Counted from the first letter of the stretch, positions 1 to 6,051 are shown. The stretch is DNA of 7,005 nt from Candidatus Gerdarchaeota archaeon (GCA_016839405.1 JAEOUJ010000043.1:1-7005); one strand, 5' to 3'. The notes: generated from the sequence alone by a model not told the origin. Numbers and translations: made by a program.

Positions 1-417
1 TAGTAATATAAAAGCAACAAGAAGCAAAACAATTCCAATGAATATAAGATATGTAGTAAATCCCGCTGAACCTTCACTTAGTAATTCACTACTTGTTTCT
101 AACAAATAATACAAAGGTGTATTGTATGGGGAAAAAATTAAAGTTGGTGCAAGGATTAATAATGCTATTGAAAATAGACTTGGTCTTTCATCATCAAAAA
201 CCAAACCTCTTGGTGTAAGAGAACCAAATAATGTTATTAAACATATTATGAAAATTCCGATAGTCCATGCAATAATAGCAAAGTCTAGGACATTTATGTC
301 CTCTGGGTCAATGTTTATAAAATTAAAAACAATTCCCAACACTAATGCCAATGAACCTATTAATCCAATAAGTGTTCCGATTATTAGTAGTTTCTTGTAT
401 TCATTTTCAGAAGACAA
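1..417 (-). CDS. Multi-pass membrane protein of unknown family (3' part missing)
   Basis: I do not recognise this gene. Reading the minus strand from a TTG at 415-417 gives 139 open codons to the window edge, so the C-terminus is missing. It has four hydrophobic segments, at about residues 10-33, 44-67, 81-96 and 121-139. A short acidic loop (IDPEDIN, 36-42) lies between the first two, and a polar PRGLVFDDERP stretch (69-79) follows the second. The TTG start is well supported: an in-frame TGA lies two codons upstream, an SD (AGAGGAGA, 426-433) sits 8 bases ahead, and the 139 residues contain no internal methionine. The small N-terminal domain (MSSENEYKK) suggests a cytosolic N-terminus. It is transcribed away from the amidohydrolase and has its own promoter. 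No catalytic or transport motif is visible, so no function is assigned. I am confident that it is a real gene. Confidence 0.85.
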   Translation of the reverse strand, partial: MSSENEYKKLLIIGTLIGLIGSLALVLGIVFNFINIDPEDINVLDFAIIAWTIGIFIICLITLFGSLTPRGLVFDDERPSLFSIALLILAPTLIFSPYNTPLYYLLETSSELLSEGSAGFTTYLIFIGIVLLLVAFILL

Positions 418-425
418 GTTTCATA

Positions 426-470
426 TCTCCTCTAAGTTGTGAAAACAAATTATTTTCTACATAATATAAT
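426..470 (-). promoter_or_regulatory. TATA-like box and SD for the 417- membrane protein
   Basis: On the minus strand, ATTATATTAT (461-470) is a good archaeal TATA-like element. Transcription starting about 25 bases downstream would begin near 440 and give a leader of roughly 23 bases. That leader contains the SD AGAGGAGA (426-433), with 8 bases between it and the TTG. The same spacing (TATA centre about 48 bases before the start codon) recurs at the 104-residue gene further along. The start site is inferred, not measured. Confidence 0.5.
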
Positions 471-655
471 AGATATTAATTTAATTGTATTGTGTTTTTT
501 ACATTAGGAAAGATATCATTATTATTATGTATGAATAATCTGCTTGTTATTGTAATTTTACTCATTTTTAAGGGTTTTAGTTGGGGATTACTGATTCACT
601 ATTTTAATTAAACACTTTTTTTAAAAAACAATAAGAGTAATTTAAGCAATATTTA

Positions 656-698
656 GGGAAAATTTAAACTAGGTTTCTTTCATTAGTTACTATTTAAT
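656..698 (+). promoter_or_regulatory. Candidate promoter elements for the amidohydrolase
   Basis: Two TATA-like elements precede the gene. The first, ATTTAAAC at 662-669, follows a purine-rich GGGAA (656-660) that could be a BRE; it would start transcription near 690. The second, TATTTAAT at 691-698, would start transcription near 718, giving an almost leaderless message for the ATG at 723 and excluding the ATG at 705. The sequence does not decide between them. Confidence 0.35.
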
Positions 699-722
699 GA
701 CTTAATGTTTTATGGGATAAGA

Positions 723-2114
723 ATGAGTAATATTATAATTCGTAATGGTTTTATTGTAACTGAAACAAAAAAATTCAAAGCAGATATTAGAATTAGAGAA
801 GAAAAAATTGTTGAAATTGGAGTTAATTTACCTAAATCTGATCAAAAAGAACAAATAATCAATGCCAATGATTTTTTTATATTGCCAGGAGGAATTGATC
901 CTCATGTTCATTTATCCTTACCTGATTATGTTCCCGAAGAATTTCAATGGGCTGATGATTTTGAAAGCGGCTCAAAAGCTGCTTTAGCTGGTGGAATTAC
1001 TACTTTAGGGTGTATCTCAGTTCCCGATAAAAATGAAACTCCTTTTGGAACAATAGATCGAGAAGCTAAAAAAATCAATCAACAAGCAATTGCTGACATT
1101 ATGATTCATCCCGTAATTTTTACTCCAACTGAGAAAATATTAGAAGAAATTCCAAGGCTTATCGAGAAAGGTTGTTCTACCATTAAAATTTTCATGGTAA
1201 CAGATGATTTTGATGAAAACATTACTGGATACATTAATACTATACAGGCAGCTGGAAACAATGGCATGTTAACAATGATTCATTGTGAAGACAATAAAAT
1301 GATTAAAGAAACTTGTAAGCAAATGATTGAAGAAGGTCGAGGAAGTCTAATTAATTATGCAGATAGCAGATCTGTTGAATCGGAAGTTGTAGCAACAAAA
1401 AGTGCTGTAGATATTTGTGAAAAAACCGGTGCACCATTATATATTGTGCATCTATCTTCTGAAAGTGCTTTGCGAGTTTGCGAAGATGCACAAAAACGTT
1501 CATTACCTGTTTATGTTGAAGGACGACCAATTTTTCTTTATCTAACCAGAGAAGAATATCTCAAACCGGAAGGTGCACTTTATGTTGTTCAACCCCCCTT
1601 ACGTGAAAAAAGTGATAATCAAGCATTATGGGGTGGGATAAACAGTGGCTCTATACAAACTATTGCTACAGATCATGCACCACACACTCGAGAGCAAAAG
1701 CTAAATCCAGCGTTAAATGTAAGTAAATTAGTTCCAGGAATAAATGAATTACAAGTTATGTTGCCAATGTTATATAACAATGGTGTAGTAAAAAAGAAGA
1801 TTACTTTAGAGCATTTTGTTAAATTAACTTCAAGTAATACAGCTAAATTATTTGGTATTTATCCTCAAAAAGGAACTATTAAGGTTGGTTCTGATGCTGA
1901 TTTAGTATTATGGGATTTCGATGAAGAACGTAGAATAAATGATGAAGATATGTTTTCAAAAGCAGGTTTTTCTATTTATGCAGGACAGAAAACTAAAGGA
2001 TGGCCAAAAATAACAATTCGTCGAGGTGAGATTGTTTTTAAAGATAGGAAAATAATTGCGCAACCTGGTTCTGGGCAAATACTTTCAAGAGGGAAAACAC
2101 AAGCGTTGAAATAA
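723..2114 (+). CDS. Dihydropyrimidinase/hydantoinase-like cyclic amidohydrolase
   Basis: A metal-dependent cyclic amide hydrolase of the COG0044 group (dihydropyrimidinase, hydantoinase, allantoinase, dihydroorotase), 463 residues and presumably cytosolic. These enzymes open cyclic diamide rings such as dihydropyrimidines or hydantoins. All six binuclear-metal ligands are visible: HVH at 61-63, the lysine expected to be carboxylated at K155 (in TIKIFMV), H187 (IHCED), H243 (IVHLSS) and D317 (in ATDHAPH). The lysine and the C-terminal tail (YAGQKTKGWP at 420-429, then RRGEIVF) point to the hydantoinase/dihydropyrimidinase branch. TDHAPH resembles dihydroorotase, so the substrate is uncertain. 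The upstream ATG at 705 would add six residues (MFYGIR). I prefer 723 because family members begin with a short I-I-x-N-G strand, as in MSNIIIRNG, and a weak GGGAT lies just upstream. The gene ends 4 bases from a convergent phosphoribosyltransferase-like gene. The family call is firm; the substrate is not. Confidence 0.9.
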   Translation: MSNIIIRNGFIVTETKKFKADIRIREEKIVEIGVNLPKSDQKEQIINANDFFILPGGIDPHVHLSLPDYVPEEFQWADDFESGSKAALAGGITTLGCISVPDKNETPFGTIDREAKKINQQAIADIMIHPVIFTPTEKILEEIPRLIEKGCSTIKIFMVTDDFDENITGYINTIQAAGNNGMLTMIHCEDNKMIKETCKQMIEEGRGSLINYADSRSVESEVVATKSAVDICEKTGAPLYIVHLSSESALRVCEDAQKRSLPVYVEGRPIFLYLTREEYLKPEGALYVVQPPLREKSDNQALWGGINSGSIQTIATDHAPHTREQKLNPALNVSKLVPGINELQVMLPMLYNNGVVKKKITLEHFVKLTSSNTAKLFGIYPQKGTIKVGSDADLVLWDFDEERRINDEDMFSKAGFSIYAGQKTKGWPKITIRRGEIVFKDRKIIAQPGSGQILSRGKTQALK

Positions 2115-2134
2115 ATTTCTATTTTTCTTTTAAA
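2115..2134 (+). terminator. T-rich tract after the amidohydrolase
   Basis: Directly after the TAA stop the plus strand runs through a pyrimidine-rich stretch with T5 and T4 runs (T5 then CTTTT). Archaeal transcripts often end at such U-tracts without a hairpin. It overlaps the 3' end of the convergent gene, so it may also simply reflect that gene's lysine-rich tail (KEK, AAA-rich codons). Confidence 0.3.
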
Positions 2135-2808
2135 ATTCTAATAATCTTTTCGAAATATTCCACAGATTCTTTTAAAGATAAATCGTACCAATTTTGGTAT
2201 GCATCAGCAACCGCGAAGGAAAATCCGGTACGAATATTTAGACAAAATATTTTATCTACTTTATTTTCCAAATTGCTCAAAGATCTTTCTGGAGCAGTTG
2301 GTATTCCTATTATAATTTTTTTAGCACCTTTTTTCTTTAACCAACTAGCTCCTGCCATCATTGAAAATCCTGAAGCAATACCATCATCAGTTATTAAAAC
2401 TGATTTACCTTTTACAATAATCTCCTCAGTAATACCAAATTCAGATTTAATTTTCTGAATTCGTTCTTTTGTATTTTGAATTTGTTTGCTTATCTGTTGA
2501 TTTTCTATAGAATAATGTGAAATTAAATTTTCATTCAGGAATAATTCACCATCAGGCGTTATTGCACCCATACCTGATTCAGTACTCCAAGGTACATGAA
2601 TTTTCTTTACGATTAATAGATTTACTAACAGTGGTTGTATAATTTCCTTATGTAATAATCCCAAACCGATTGGCAAACCACCATTTGGAATTATTAACAT
2701 AACATCAATTGGTTCTTCTCTAATTAAATCAGCTAATTTCTCACCTGCTTCTAACCTAGTCTGAAAAATATGATATTTATTTCGCATCTGTTTATTTTCA
2801 ATTATCAA
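2119..2808 (-). CDS. Phosphoribosyltransferase-fold protein, COG1926-like
   Basis: A type I phosphoribosyltransferase-fold protein of 229 residues, presumably cytosolic. The PRPP-binding motif is VLITDDGIASG (137-147), with the paired Asp at D141-D142. An early loop, IPNGGLPIG (40-48), matches the PRGGVP loop of the COG1926 'predicted phosphoribosyltransferase' group. Other COG1926-like blocks are VKKIHVP (67-73), GMGAITPDGELFLNE (79-93) and a C-terminal YQNWYDLS (204-211). The usual Arg of the PRGGVP loop is Asn42 here, and the usual Thr-Gly of the PRPP motif is Ser-Gly, so activity is not assured. An ATG at 2821-2823 gives a five-residue longer form. I prefer TTG at 2806-2808 because GAGAGGAT (2814-2821) is a well-placed SD for it, whereas the ATG has no SD. 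The biological substrate of COG1926 proteins is not established. It is convergent with the amidohydrolase, and a shared role in nucleobase metabolism is only a possibility. Confidence 0.85.
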   Translation of the reverse strand: MIIENKQMRNKYHIFQTRLEAGEKLADLIREEPIDVMLIIPNGGLPIGLGLLHKEIIQPLLVNLLIVKKIHVPWSTESGMGAITPDGELFLNENLISHYSIENQQISKQIQNTKERIQKIKSEFGITEEIIVKGKSVLITDDGIASGFSMMAGASWLKKKGAKKIIIGIPTAPERSLSNLENKVDKIFCLNIRTGFSFAVADAYQNWYDLSLKESVEYFEKIIRILKEK

Positions 2809-2813
2809 ATGTG

Positions 2814-2854
2814 ATCCTCTCATGAAAAATTATTAATTTTTAATTATAATATTT
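2814..2854 (-). promoter_or_regulatory. TATA-like box and SD that decide the TTG start of the PRTase-like gene
   Basis: On the minus strand, AAATATTATAATT (2842-2854) is a TATA-like element. A start about 25 bases downstream falls near 2822-2825, so the message would begin at or just inside the ATG at 2823. A leader of about 15 bases then carries the SD GAGAGGAT (2814-2821), 5 bases before the TTG at 2808. This favours TTG, although a leaderless message using the ATG cannot be excluded. Confidence 0.45.
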
Positions 2855-2876
2855 ACTCTAAGGATTTTTAAAAATG

Positions 2877-2913
2877 AAAAAAATAAATTTTTTTAAATCT
2901 ATAATTAAAAAAA
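2877..2913 (-). terminator. Paired U-tracts downstream of the 104-residue gene
   Basis: Minus-strand T7 runs at 2907-2913 and 2877-2883 lie about 34 and 64 bases beyond the stop of the small upstream gene and just before the TATA-like box of the next one. Consecutive U-tracts without a strong hairpin are typical archaeal termination signals. They suggest that the two minus-strand genes are separate transcripts. The general A+T richness lowers confidence. Confidence 0.4.
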
Positions 2914-2946
2914 TTAAGAAGGGATTAAATATTATTCTAATGGTTA

Positions 2947-3261
2947 TTATCTATTTAGTAAAATTCCAAAGTCCCTTCTTTCTCGTTCTTTTTTCACCTG
3001 ATTTAAGAAATCTTCAATATGTACATCTACATTTCGCTTAAACACTTTCTGATCAAAATTCTTCTCTAGAAATGATTCAATTTGTAATAAAGTATGATCT
3101 GTATAAGGTCTAAAATTAAGATTCCCATCAGAATCTGTTTCAATGCTTTCAACTATTCTAAATAATTTATTAATCAATACTTGTTCTATCTCTGAGTGAA
3201 TATTACTTCGAGTAGATATTATCTCGAATTTTTCTTCTTTTTCTTTTTCTTCTTCAAACAT
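2947..3261 (-). CDS. Small charged hypothetical protein
   Basis: I do not recognise this 104-residue protein. It opens with a very acidic/lysine tail (MFEEEKEKEEKFE). A probably helical segment follows (about 21-41, IHSEIEQVLINKLFRIVESI), then a turn-rich stretch with DSDGN (43-47), then two more likely helices at about 56-70 and 80-97. It ends in a basic KKERERRDF block. There is no membrane segment, signal peptide, cysteine pair or metal motif. The open frame extends 27 codons further upstream, but the ATG at 3259-3261 has an SD (GGGGGAG, 3268-3274) 6 bases ahead and a good TATA-like box at the expected distance, so I use it. The clear expression signals argue for a real gene. A role as a small regulator or adaptor would be a guess. 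Flanking U-tracts suggest it is transcribed alone. Confidence 0.7.
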   Translation of the reverse strand: MFEEEKEKEEKFEIISTRSNIHSEIEQVLINKLFRIVESIETDSDGNLNFRPYTDHTLLQIESFLEKNFDQKVFKRNVDVHIEDFLNQVKKERERRDFGILLNR

Positions 3262-3267
3262 AGAGTG

Positions 3268-3312
3268 CTCCCCCTGATATCTAAGATTATATTGTCGATT
3301 TAAGTATAAAAG
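3268..3312 (-). promoter_or_regulatory. TATA-like box and SD for the 104-residue protein
   Basis: The minus strand reads CTTTTATACT (3303-3312), one of the best TATA-like boxes in the window. It lies 47 bases from the ATG at 3261. Transcription would start near 3282, leaving a leader of about 21 bases that contains the SD GGGGGAG (3268-3274). The box-SD-start geometry matches that of the 417- gene and supports the internal ATG over upstream starts. Confidence 0.55.
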
Positions 3313-3338
3313 AATTACATGTAAACTGGTAATAAATT

Positions 3339-3362
3339 TCAATTAATTTTTCATTTAATTGA
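3339..3362. repeat. Inverted repeat, 8-bp arms, 8-base spacer
   Basis: TCAATTAA (3339-3346) is repeated in perfect inverted form as TTAATTGA (3355-3362). It lies about 27 bases upstream of the TATA-like box of the small minus-strand gene, where a regulator could bind. In DNA this A+T-rich an 8-bp match can arise by chance. Confidence 0.35.
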
Positions 3363-3375
3363 TTTATTGTATCTT

Positions 3376-3395
3376 TTAATGAATCATTTCATTAA
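3376..3395. repeat. Inverted repeat, 8-bp arms, 4-base spacer
   Basis: TTAATGAA (3376-3383) and TTCATTAA (3388-3395) form a perfect inverted repeat around TCAT. Only 13 bases separate it from the neighbouring inverted repeat. It could be a dimeric-regulator site for the small minus-strand gene, whose TATA-like box is about 65 bases away, or a small hairpin in RNA. There is no direct evidence for either. Confidence 0.4.
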
Positions 3396-3587
3396 TTTGC
3401 CCAGTAAAAATCATATAAAATTTATTATCAATAAAAACTGAAGTAAAATGACGATTGATTGATTTGATTAAATTAGTCAACATTAAAAGCTTTTAAACAA
3501 TTTCTTAATTAAATATAATGAAAGTAATTTATAAACTAACTTTTTTTAAACAAAAAACTATACAAGATTTCAGACTAAATTAGAAAA

Positions 3588-3608
3588 TTAGGAATTTATA
3601 TTTCCTAA
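3588..3608. repeat. Inverted repeat, 7-bp arms, 7-base loop
   Basis: TTAGGAA (3588-3594) pairs with TTCCTAA (3602-3608) around an A/T loop. It contains G-C pairs, unusual for this stretch, and lies about 75 bases upstream of the candidate TATA-like box of the DJ-1/PfpI-like gene. It could be an operator or be of no consequence. Confidence 0.3.
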
Positions 3609-3681
3609 ATAAAATAACTACTTATCACTCATCATTATTCTGATCAAATCGGATTTATTAAAGAACACAGGAAAAATTCTG

Positions 3682-3764
3682 TTATAAAATTAAATGCTTA
3701 ATTTCAAGACTAATATTAATTGTTATTTTAAGGAATAAAATTAATCTTTTAATTTATTGGTGAT
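3682..3764 (+). promoter_or_regulatory. Candidate promoter and SD of the DJ-1/PfpI-like gene
   Basis: GGTGAT (3759-3764) is a perfect match to the core archaeal SD and lies 4 bases before the TTG at 3769. It decides that start over the in-frame TTG at 3757 and GTG at 3760, which overlap or precede the SD. Two TATA-like elements are possible: TTATAAAAT (3682-3690), the better sequence but implying a leader of about 58 bases, and GTTATTTTA (3722-3730), weaker but at the usual distance. The SD is more certain than the promoter. Confidence 0.45.
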
Positions 3765-3768
3765 TAGC

Positions 3769-4881
3769 TTGGTAATTTTTAATAAAAAATATCCTAATTT
3801 GTTTCAAATTTTTAGTTTAATTTTAATTATTCTAATTTTAAGCTCTTTAACGAATAAAACCACATTTAAAATTAATAATCAAACAACTTTCGAAATGCAA
3901 CAAAATGAAAATTCATTCGAGGAAATAAAAACTCTTGCTATACTTGGTAACTATTTTGGCGATTCTTATTTCTGGATAAAAGATTTACTTGAATCATGGG
4001 GATGCAATGTTACTACTGCCGGTTTAACTGCAGTTGTTTCATCTTGTCCACATAAACCCCCACGACCTGTAACAGTTAATATTACAACACCTGAAATTAC
4101 TCGAGAAATAATCAAGCAATTTGATTGTATTTGGATACCTTCCGGTGCGCATTGGACTTATTTAATTCCAAATACAATTGTTCATAATATTTTATCTATT
4201 GCCTACGAAGAAGGGTTGACAGTGGCAGCCATTTGCATTGGAACTTTAGTTCTAGCTTATGCTAATGGAATTGTAGATGGAGTTAAAGTTGTATACTATA
4301 GCGAATCAATTGAAAAAATGATGGAAGAAAATGCTACAATAGTTTACAATACAAATGTTGTTTCTGATAAAGGAATTATAACAGCTGGAACTGGATTACA
4401 TCAATCAACTAATTATGCTGTTTATCCTTTTTGTGTGGCAATAACAAAAGCAGTGCTTGGTTATACTTCAGTAGTATCAACAACCTATGATTATTCAATA
4501 AGTGAATCAAATAGTAATCATAGCTTGACAGTTAGTACCAACAATCTTTCAGATATCTATTATGGTAATGAATCTACTGATATATTATCAGTGAAAGCAA
4601 TCCTAAATTCAGAAAATGAGCTTCTTAATAATGAAATCTTTACACTTTATGATGAAGATGAAGATGGCGTATTTGAAAGGAATTTTACTTTAACTACTAA
4701 TGATGATTTTACTATAGATTTAGAAATTAAAAGTGCTGCTTGGGGCATTGAAAGTATTCGTTCAGTTGAAAAATATTCAACCATATCATTAGCTGTTGAC
4801 TTTCATTATTCAGTTTTTTTCATTAGTATGTCAATAATTTCATACACATACATAAAAAGAAAGAAAAAATTTTTTTCATAA
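3769..4881 (+). CDS. Exported, membrane-tethered DJ-1/PfpI-like protein
   Basis: A 370-residue protein with a DJ-1/PfpI (class I glutamine-amidotransferase-like) domain held outside the membrane. In order: a short basic N-terminus, a hydrophobic signal-anchor (about 11-28), a linker, the DJ-1/PfpI domain (about 54-235), a probable beta-rich region (about 240-340) and a C-terminal transmembrane segment (about 347-361) followed by basic KRKKK. The candidate nucleophile is C156 in AAICIGT, matching the family's A-I-C elbow. VDGVKVVYYSE (169-179) and GIITAGTG (202-209) match later family blocks. The usual active-site Glu near the domain's start is not obvious; D65 (GNYFGDS) may replace it. DEDEDG (295-300) resembles a DxDxDG calcium loop. 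Eight N-x-S/T sequons fall between the two membrane segments, compatible with surface glycosylation. The first in-frame ATG would delete the signal-anchor, so TTG at 3769 is preferred. Family members include proteases, chaperones and deglycases; the reaction here is unknown. Confidence 0.85.
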   Translation: MVIFNKKYPNLFQIFSLILIILILSSLTNKTTFKINNQTTFEMQQNENSFEEIKTLAILGNYFGDSYFWIKDLLESWGCNVTTAGLTAVVSSCPHKPPRPVTVNITTPEITREIIKQFDCIWIPSGAHWTYLIPNTIVHNILSIAYEEGLTVAAICIGTLVLAYANGIVDGVKVVYYSESIEKMMEENATIVYNTNVVSDKGIITAGTGLHQSTNYAVYPFCVAITKAVLGYTSVVSTTYDYSISESNSNHSLTVSTNNLSDIYYGNESTDILSVKAILNSENELLNNEIFTLYDEDEDGVFERNFTLTTNDDFTIDLEIKSAAWGIESIRSVEKYSTISLAVDFHYSVFFISMSIISYTYIKRKKKFFS

Positions 4882-4900
4882 TTTTTTTTTCTTTTTTTCT
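4882..4900 (+). terminator. Strong T-tract terminator
   Basis: Immediately after the TAA of the DJ-1/PfpI-like gene come nine Ts, a C, seven Ts and CT. This is the strongest T-tract in the window and a classic archaeal intrinsic termination signal. The A-rich codons just before the stop (4852-4869) could pair loosely with it. It suggests that the hydrolase gene downstream has its own promoter. Confidence 0.65.
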
Positions 4901-5021
4901 CAAAAATGTAGAATATATCTTCATTTGAAAATAAATGAGTTATATCTTGTTTCAATTTGAATGTTTGATTTAACACAATTATTTTAAAATCCATATTCAT
5001 TAATGTTTTAGTTCTACTAAG

Positions 5022-5052
5022 TATTTTATTAATAGAAGTAATTACATTGGTG
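5022..5052 (+). promoter_or_regulatory. SD and weak TATA-like box for the alpha/beta hydrolase
   Basis: GGTG (5049-5052) lies 6 bases before the ATG at 5059 and supports that start over the in-frame TTG at 5047, which overlaps the SD. TATTTTATTA (5022-5031) is TATA-like but only about 33 bases from the ATG, so the start of transcription would nearly coincide with the SD. A promoter further upstream is possible. The rest of the 4901-5021 gap shows nothing recognisable. Confidence 0.4.
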
Positions 5053-5058
5053 TATAAA

Positions 5059-6051
5059 ATGTCTCCCAAAAGGAAAAATAAAATAGAAAAGGATTATTCA
5101 TCTATACTCACAATTACTCCAGAGCAACAAAAAAAAATCAAACAACAAATTGAATTATTAAAGCAAGAAAATGTTCCTGAATACTGGAAAGAACCTTATT
5201 GTAAAATTCATTGGATTCCAATTGATGATGGAGAAATTCGTGTTTTACATATCAAACCTGATAATCCAGTTGGTATAAGACCAATTATCTTTCTTGGTGG
5301 ATGGCAAACAATGGCTTACCAATTCTTTGATATGTATAAAATAATGTATGACAGAGTTGAATTTTATGTTTTAGAAACTCGAGAAAAATATACTAGTAAA
5401 TTAAATCGAAGAAAAGCAAATATGAGTGTAAATCAAAAGGCTATAGATGTTCAAAAAGTGATTGAATATTTTAAAATGGAAAACACAGATTATATTTTAT
5501 TTGGTACTTGTTGGGGAGCTGCAATAATTTGCCAGGGATTACTAGATAAAACCATAATTCCTCCAAAAACAATAATTATCTTCTCACCTATGCATAAACT
5601 TTGGATTAATAAATTCTTTTTAAAAGTCATTGGACCTTTATTGCCAGCTTTTTTTATTGGATTTTTACTGAAAATTATACCAATTTTTCTTTTTATCGGT
5701 GAAAAAGCAAAAACACAAAAAAACCGAATTTTTCAAACAATCAAAGATGCTGAGAGTTGGAAATGGAAAAAAGCAGCTATTGCAGCAAAGGATCTCGAGC
5801 TGTTTGGTAAGCTTTCAGCAATAGAAGAAGAAGTATTAGTCATTGGTGGAACACATGATCGCGTTCACAAATCATATGATTATCCAAGATTTGCTGATGA
5901 AATGCCAAAAGGGCGTTATTTTTATTTAGGAATTGATGAAGCAGAACGGGAATTTACAATGGGTTTAATTTTACTTGAATTTGCTAAAATTTCCTCAAAA
6001 CAAGAAATACCATTACTGTTTGCAGAATATGAAAAGAACCTAGATATTTGA
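5059..6051 (+). CDS. Alpha/beta-hydrolase-fold protein with Cys at the nucleophile elbow
   Basis: A 330-residue protein of the alpha/beta-hydrolase fold; I cannot name a specific family. A charged helical N-terminus (1-40) precedes a strand and oxyanion-type loop, RPIIFLGGW (74-82). The elbow IL-FGTCWGAA (146-155) has the G-x-nucleophile-x-G pattern with C151 where most members carry Ser. EEVLVIGGTHD (257-267) is the usual strand-plus-acid block, giving D267 as the acid. Where the catalytic His normally falls, after FYLGIDEAEREF (288-299), no His is present; H266 and H270 beside the acid are the only nearby ones. A strongly hydrophobic stretch (about 186-213) sits in the cap position and could touch membrane or a lipid substrate. 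Cysteine nucleophiles occur in dienelactone hydrolases and PHA synthases, but length and missing His make neither a safe call. It may be a degenerate or altered-mechanism enzyme. It starts after a strong terminator and probably forms its own transcript. Confidence 0.8.
   Translation: MSPKRKNKIEKDYSSILTITPEQQKKIKQQIELLKQENVPEYWKEPYCKIHWIPIDDGEIRVLHIKPDNPVGIRPIIFLGGWQTMAYQFFDMYKIMYDRVEFYVLETREKYTSKLNRRKANMSVNQKAIDVQKVIEYFKMENTDYILFGTCWGAAIICQGLLDKTIIPPKTIIIFSPMHKLWINKFFLKVIGPLLPAFFIGFLLKIIPIFLFIGEKAKTQKNRIFQTIKDAESWKWKKAAIAAKDLELFGKLSAIEEEVLVIGGTHDRVHKSYDYPRFADEMPKGRYFYLGIDEAEREFTMGLILLEFAKISSKQEIPLLFAEYEKNLDI

Larger units (their letters stand above)
418..722. other. Divergent intergenic region
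   Basis: This gap of about 300 bases between divergent genes is extremely A+T-rich. It holds the left gene's promoter and SD, the candidate promoter of the amidohydrolase at its right end, and a short A/T palindrome (T7A6, 616-628) that is unremarkable in such composition. I see no tRNA-like cloverleaf, no repeat array and no convincing small gene. Confidence 0.6.
3313..3768. other. Long A+T-rich intergenic region between divergent genes
   Basis: About 450 bases lie between the promoter of the small minus-strand gene and the start of the DJ-1/PfpI-like gene. I see no credible coding region, tRNA or repeat array. The region holds three inverted repeats (annotated separately), a short GATT tandem run (3453-3464) and the likely promoter of the right-hand gene. 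A divergent control region is plausible. It could also hide a non-coding RNA that cannot be recognised by eye. Confidence 0.5.

Noticed and set aside
122..442. Plus-strand open frame of 106 codons
   Set aside because: It is antisense to the left-end membrane protein, which has a TATA-like box, an SD and a hydrophobic pattern; the plus-strand frame has no comparable signals and its product looks like a shadow.
531..611. 26-residue hydrophobic micro-ORF (MNNLLVIVILLIF...)
   Set aside because: It could be a one-pass membrane peptide, but there is no well-placed SD and random A+T-rich sequence readily yields hydrophobic peptides of this size.
705..722. Upstream ATG for the amidohydrolase
   Set aside because: It would add MFYGIR ahead of the normal family start and has no SD; the ATG at 723 fits the family N-terminus.
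2273..2458. Plus-strand open frame of 61 codons
   Set aside because: It lies entirely antisense to the phosphoribosyltransferase-like gene, whose motifs are clear, and has no start signals.
2874..3041. 55-residue plus-strand ORF (MKKINFFKS...)
   Set aside because: Its second half is antisense to the 104-residue gene and its first half is low-complexity A/T; it has no SD. The minus-strand reading has much better signals.
3396..3756. Possible tRNA, C/D-box RNA or CRISPR in the long gap
   Set aside because: No cloverleaf, no matched C and D boxes with guide spacing and no regularly spaced repeats could be seen; the GATT run at 3453-3464 is just a short tandem repeat.
4806..5069. 87-codon minus-strand open frame
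   Set aside because: It overlaps the end of the DJ-1/PfpI-like gene and the start of the hydrolase on the other strand, crosses a T-tract terminator giving a Lys/Phe-rich product, and lacks an SD.
5059..6051. PHA synthase (PhaC) identity for the hydrolase
   Set aside because: The G-x-C-x-G box is PhaC-like, but the expected catalytic His block is missing, and the cap and length do not match well enough to name it.
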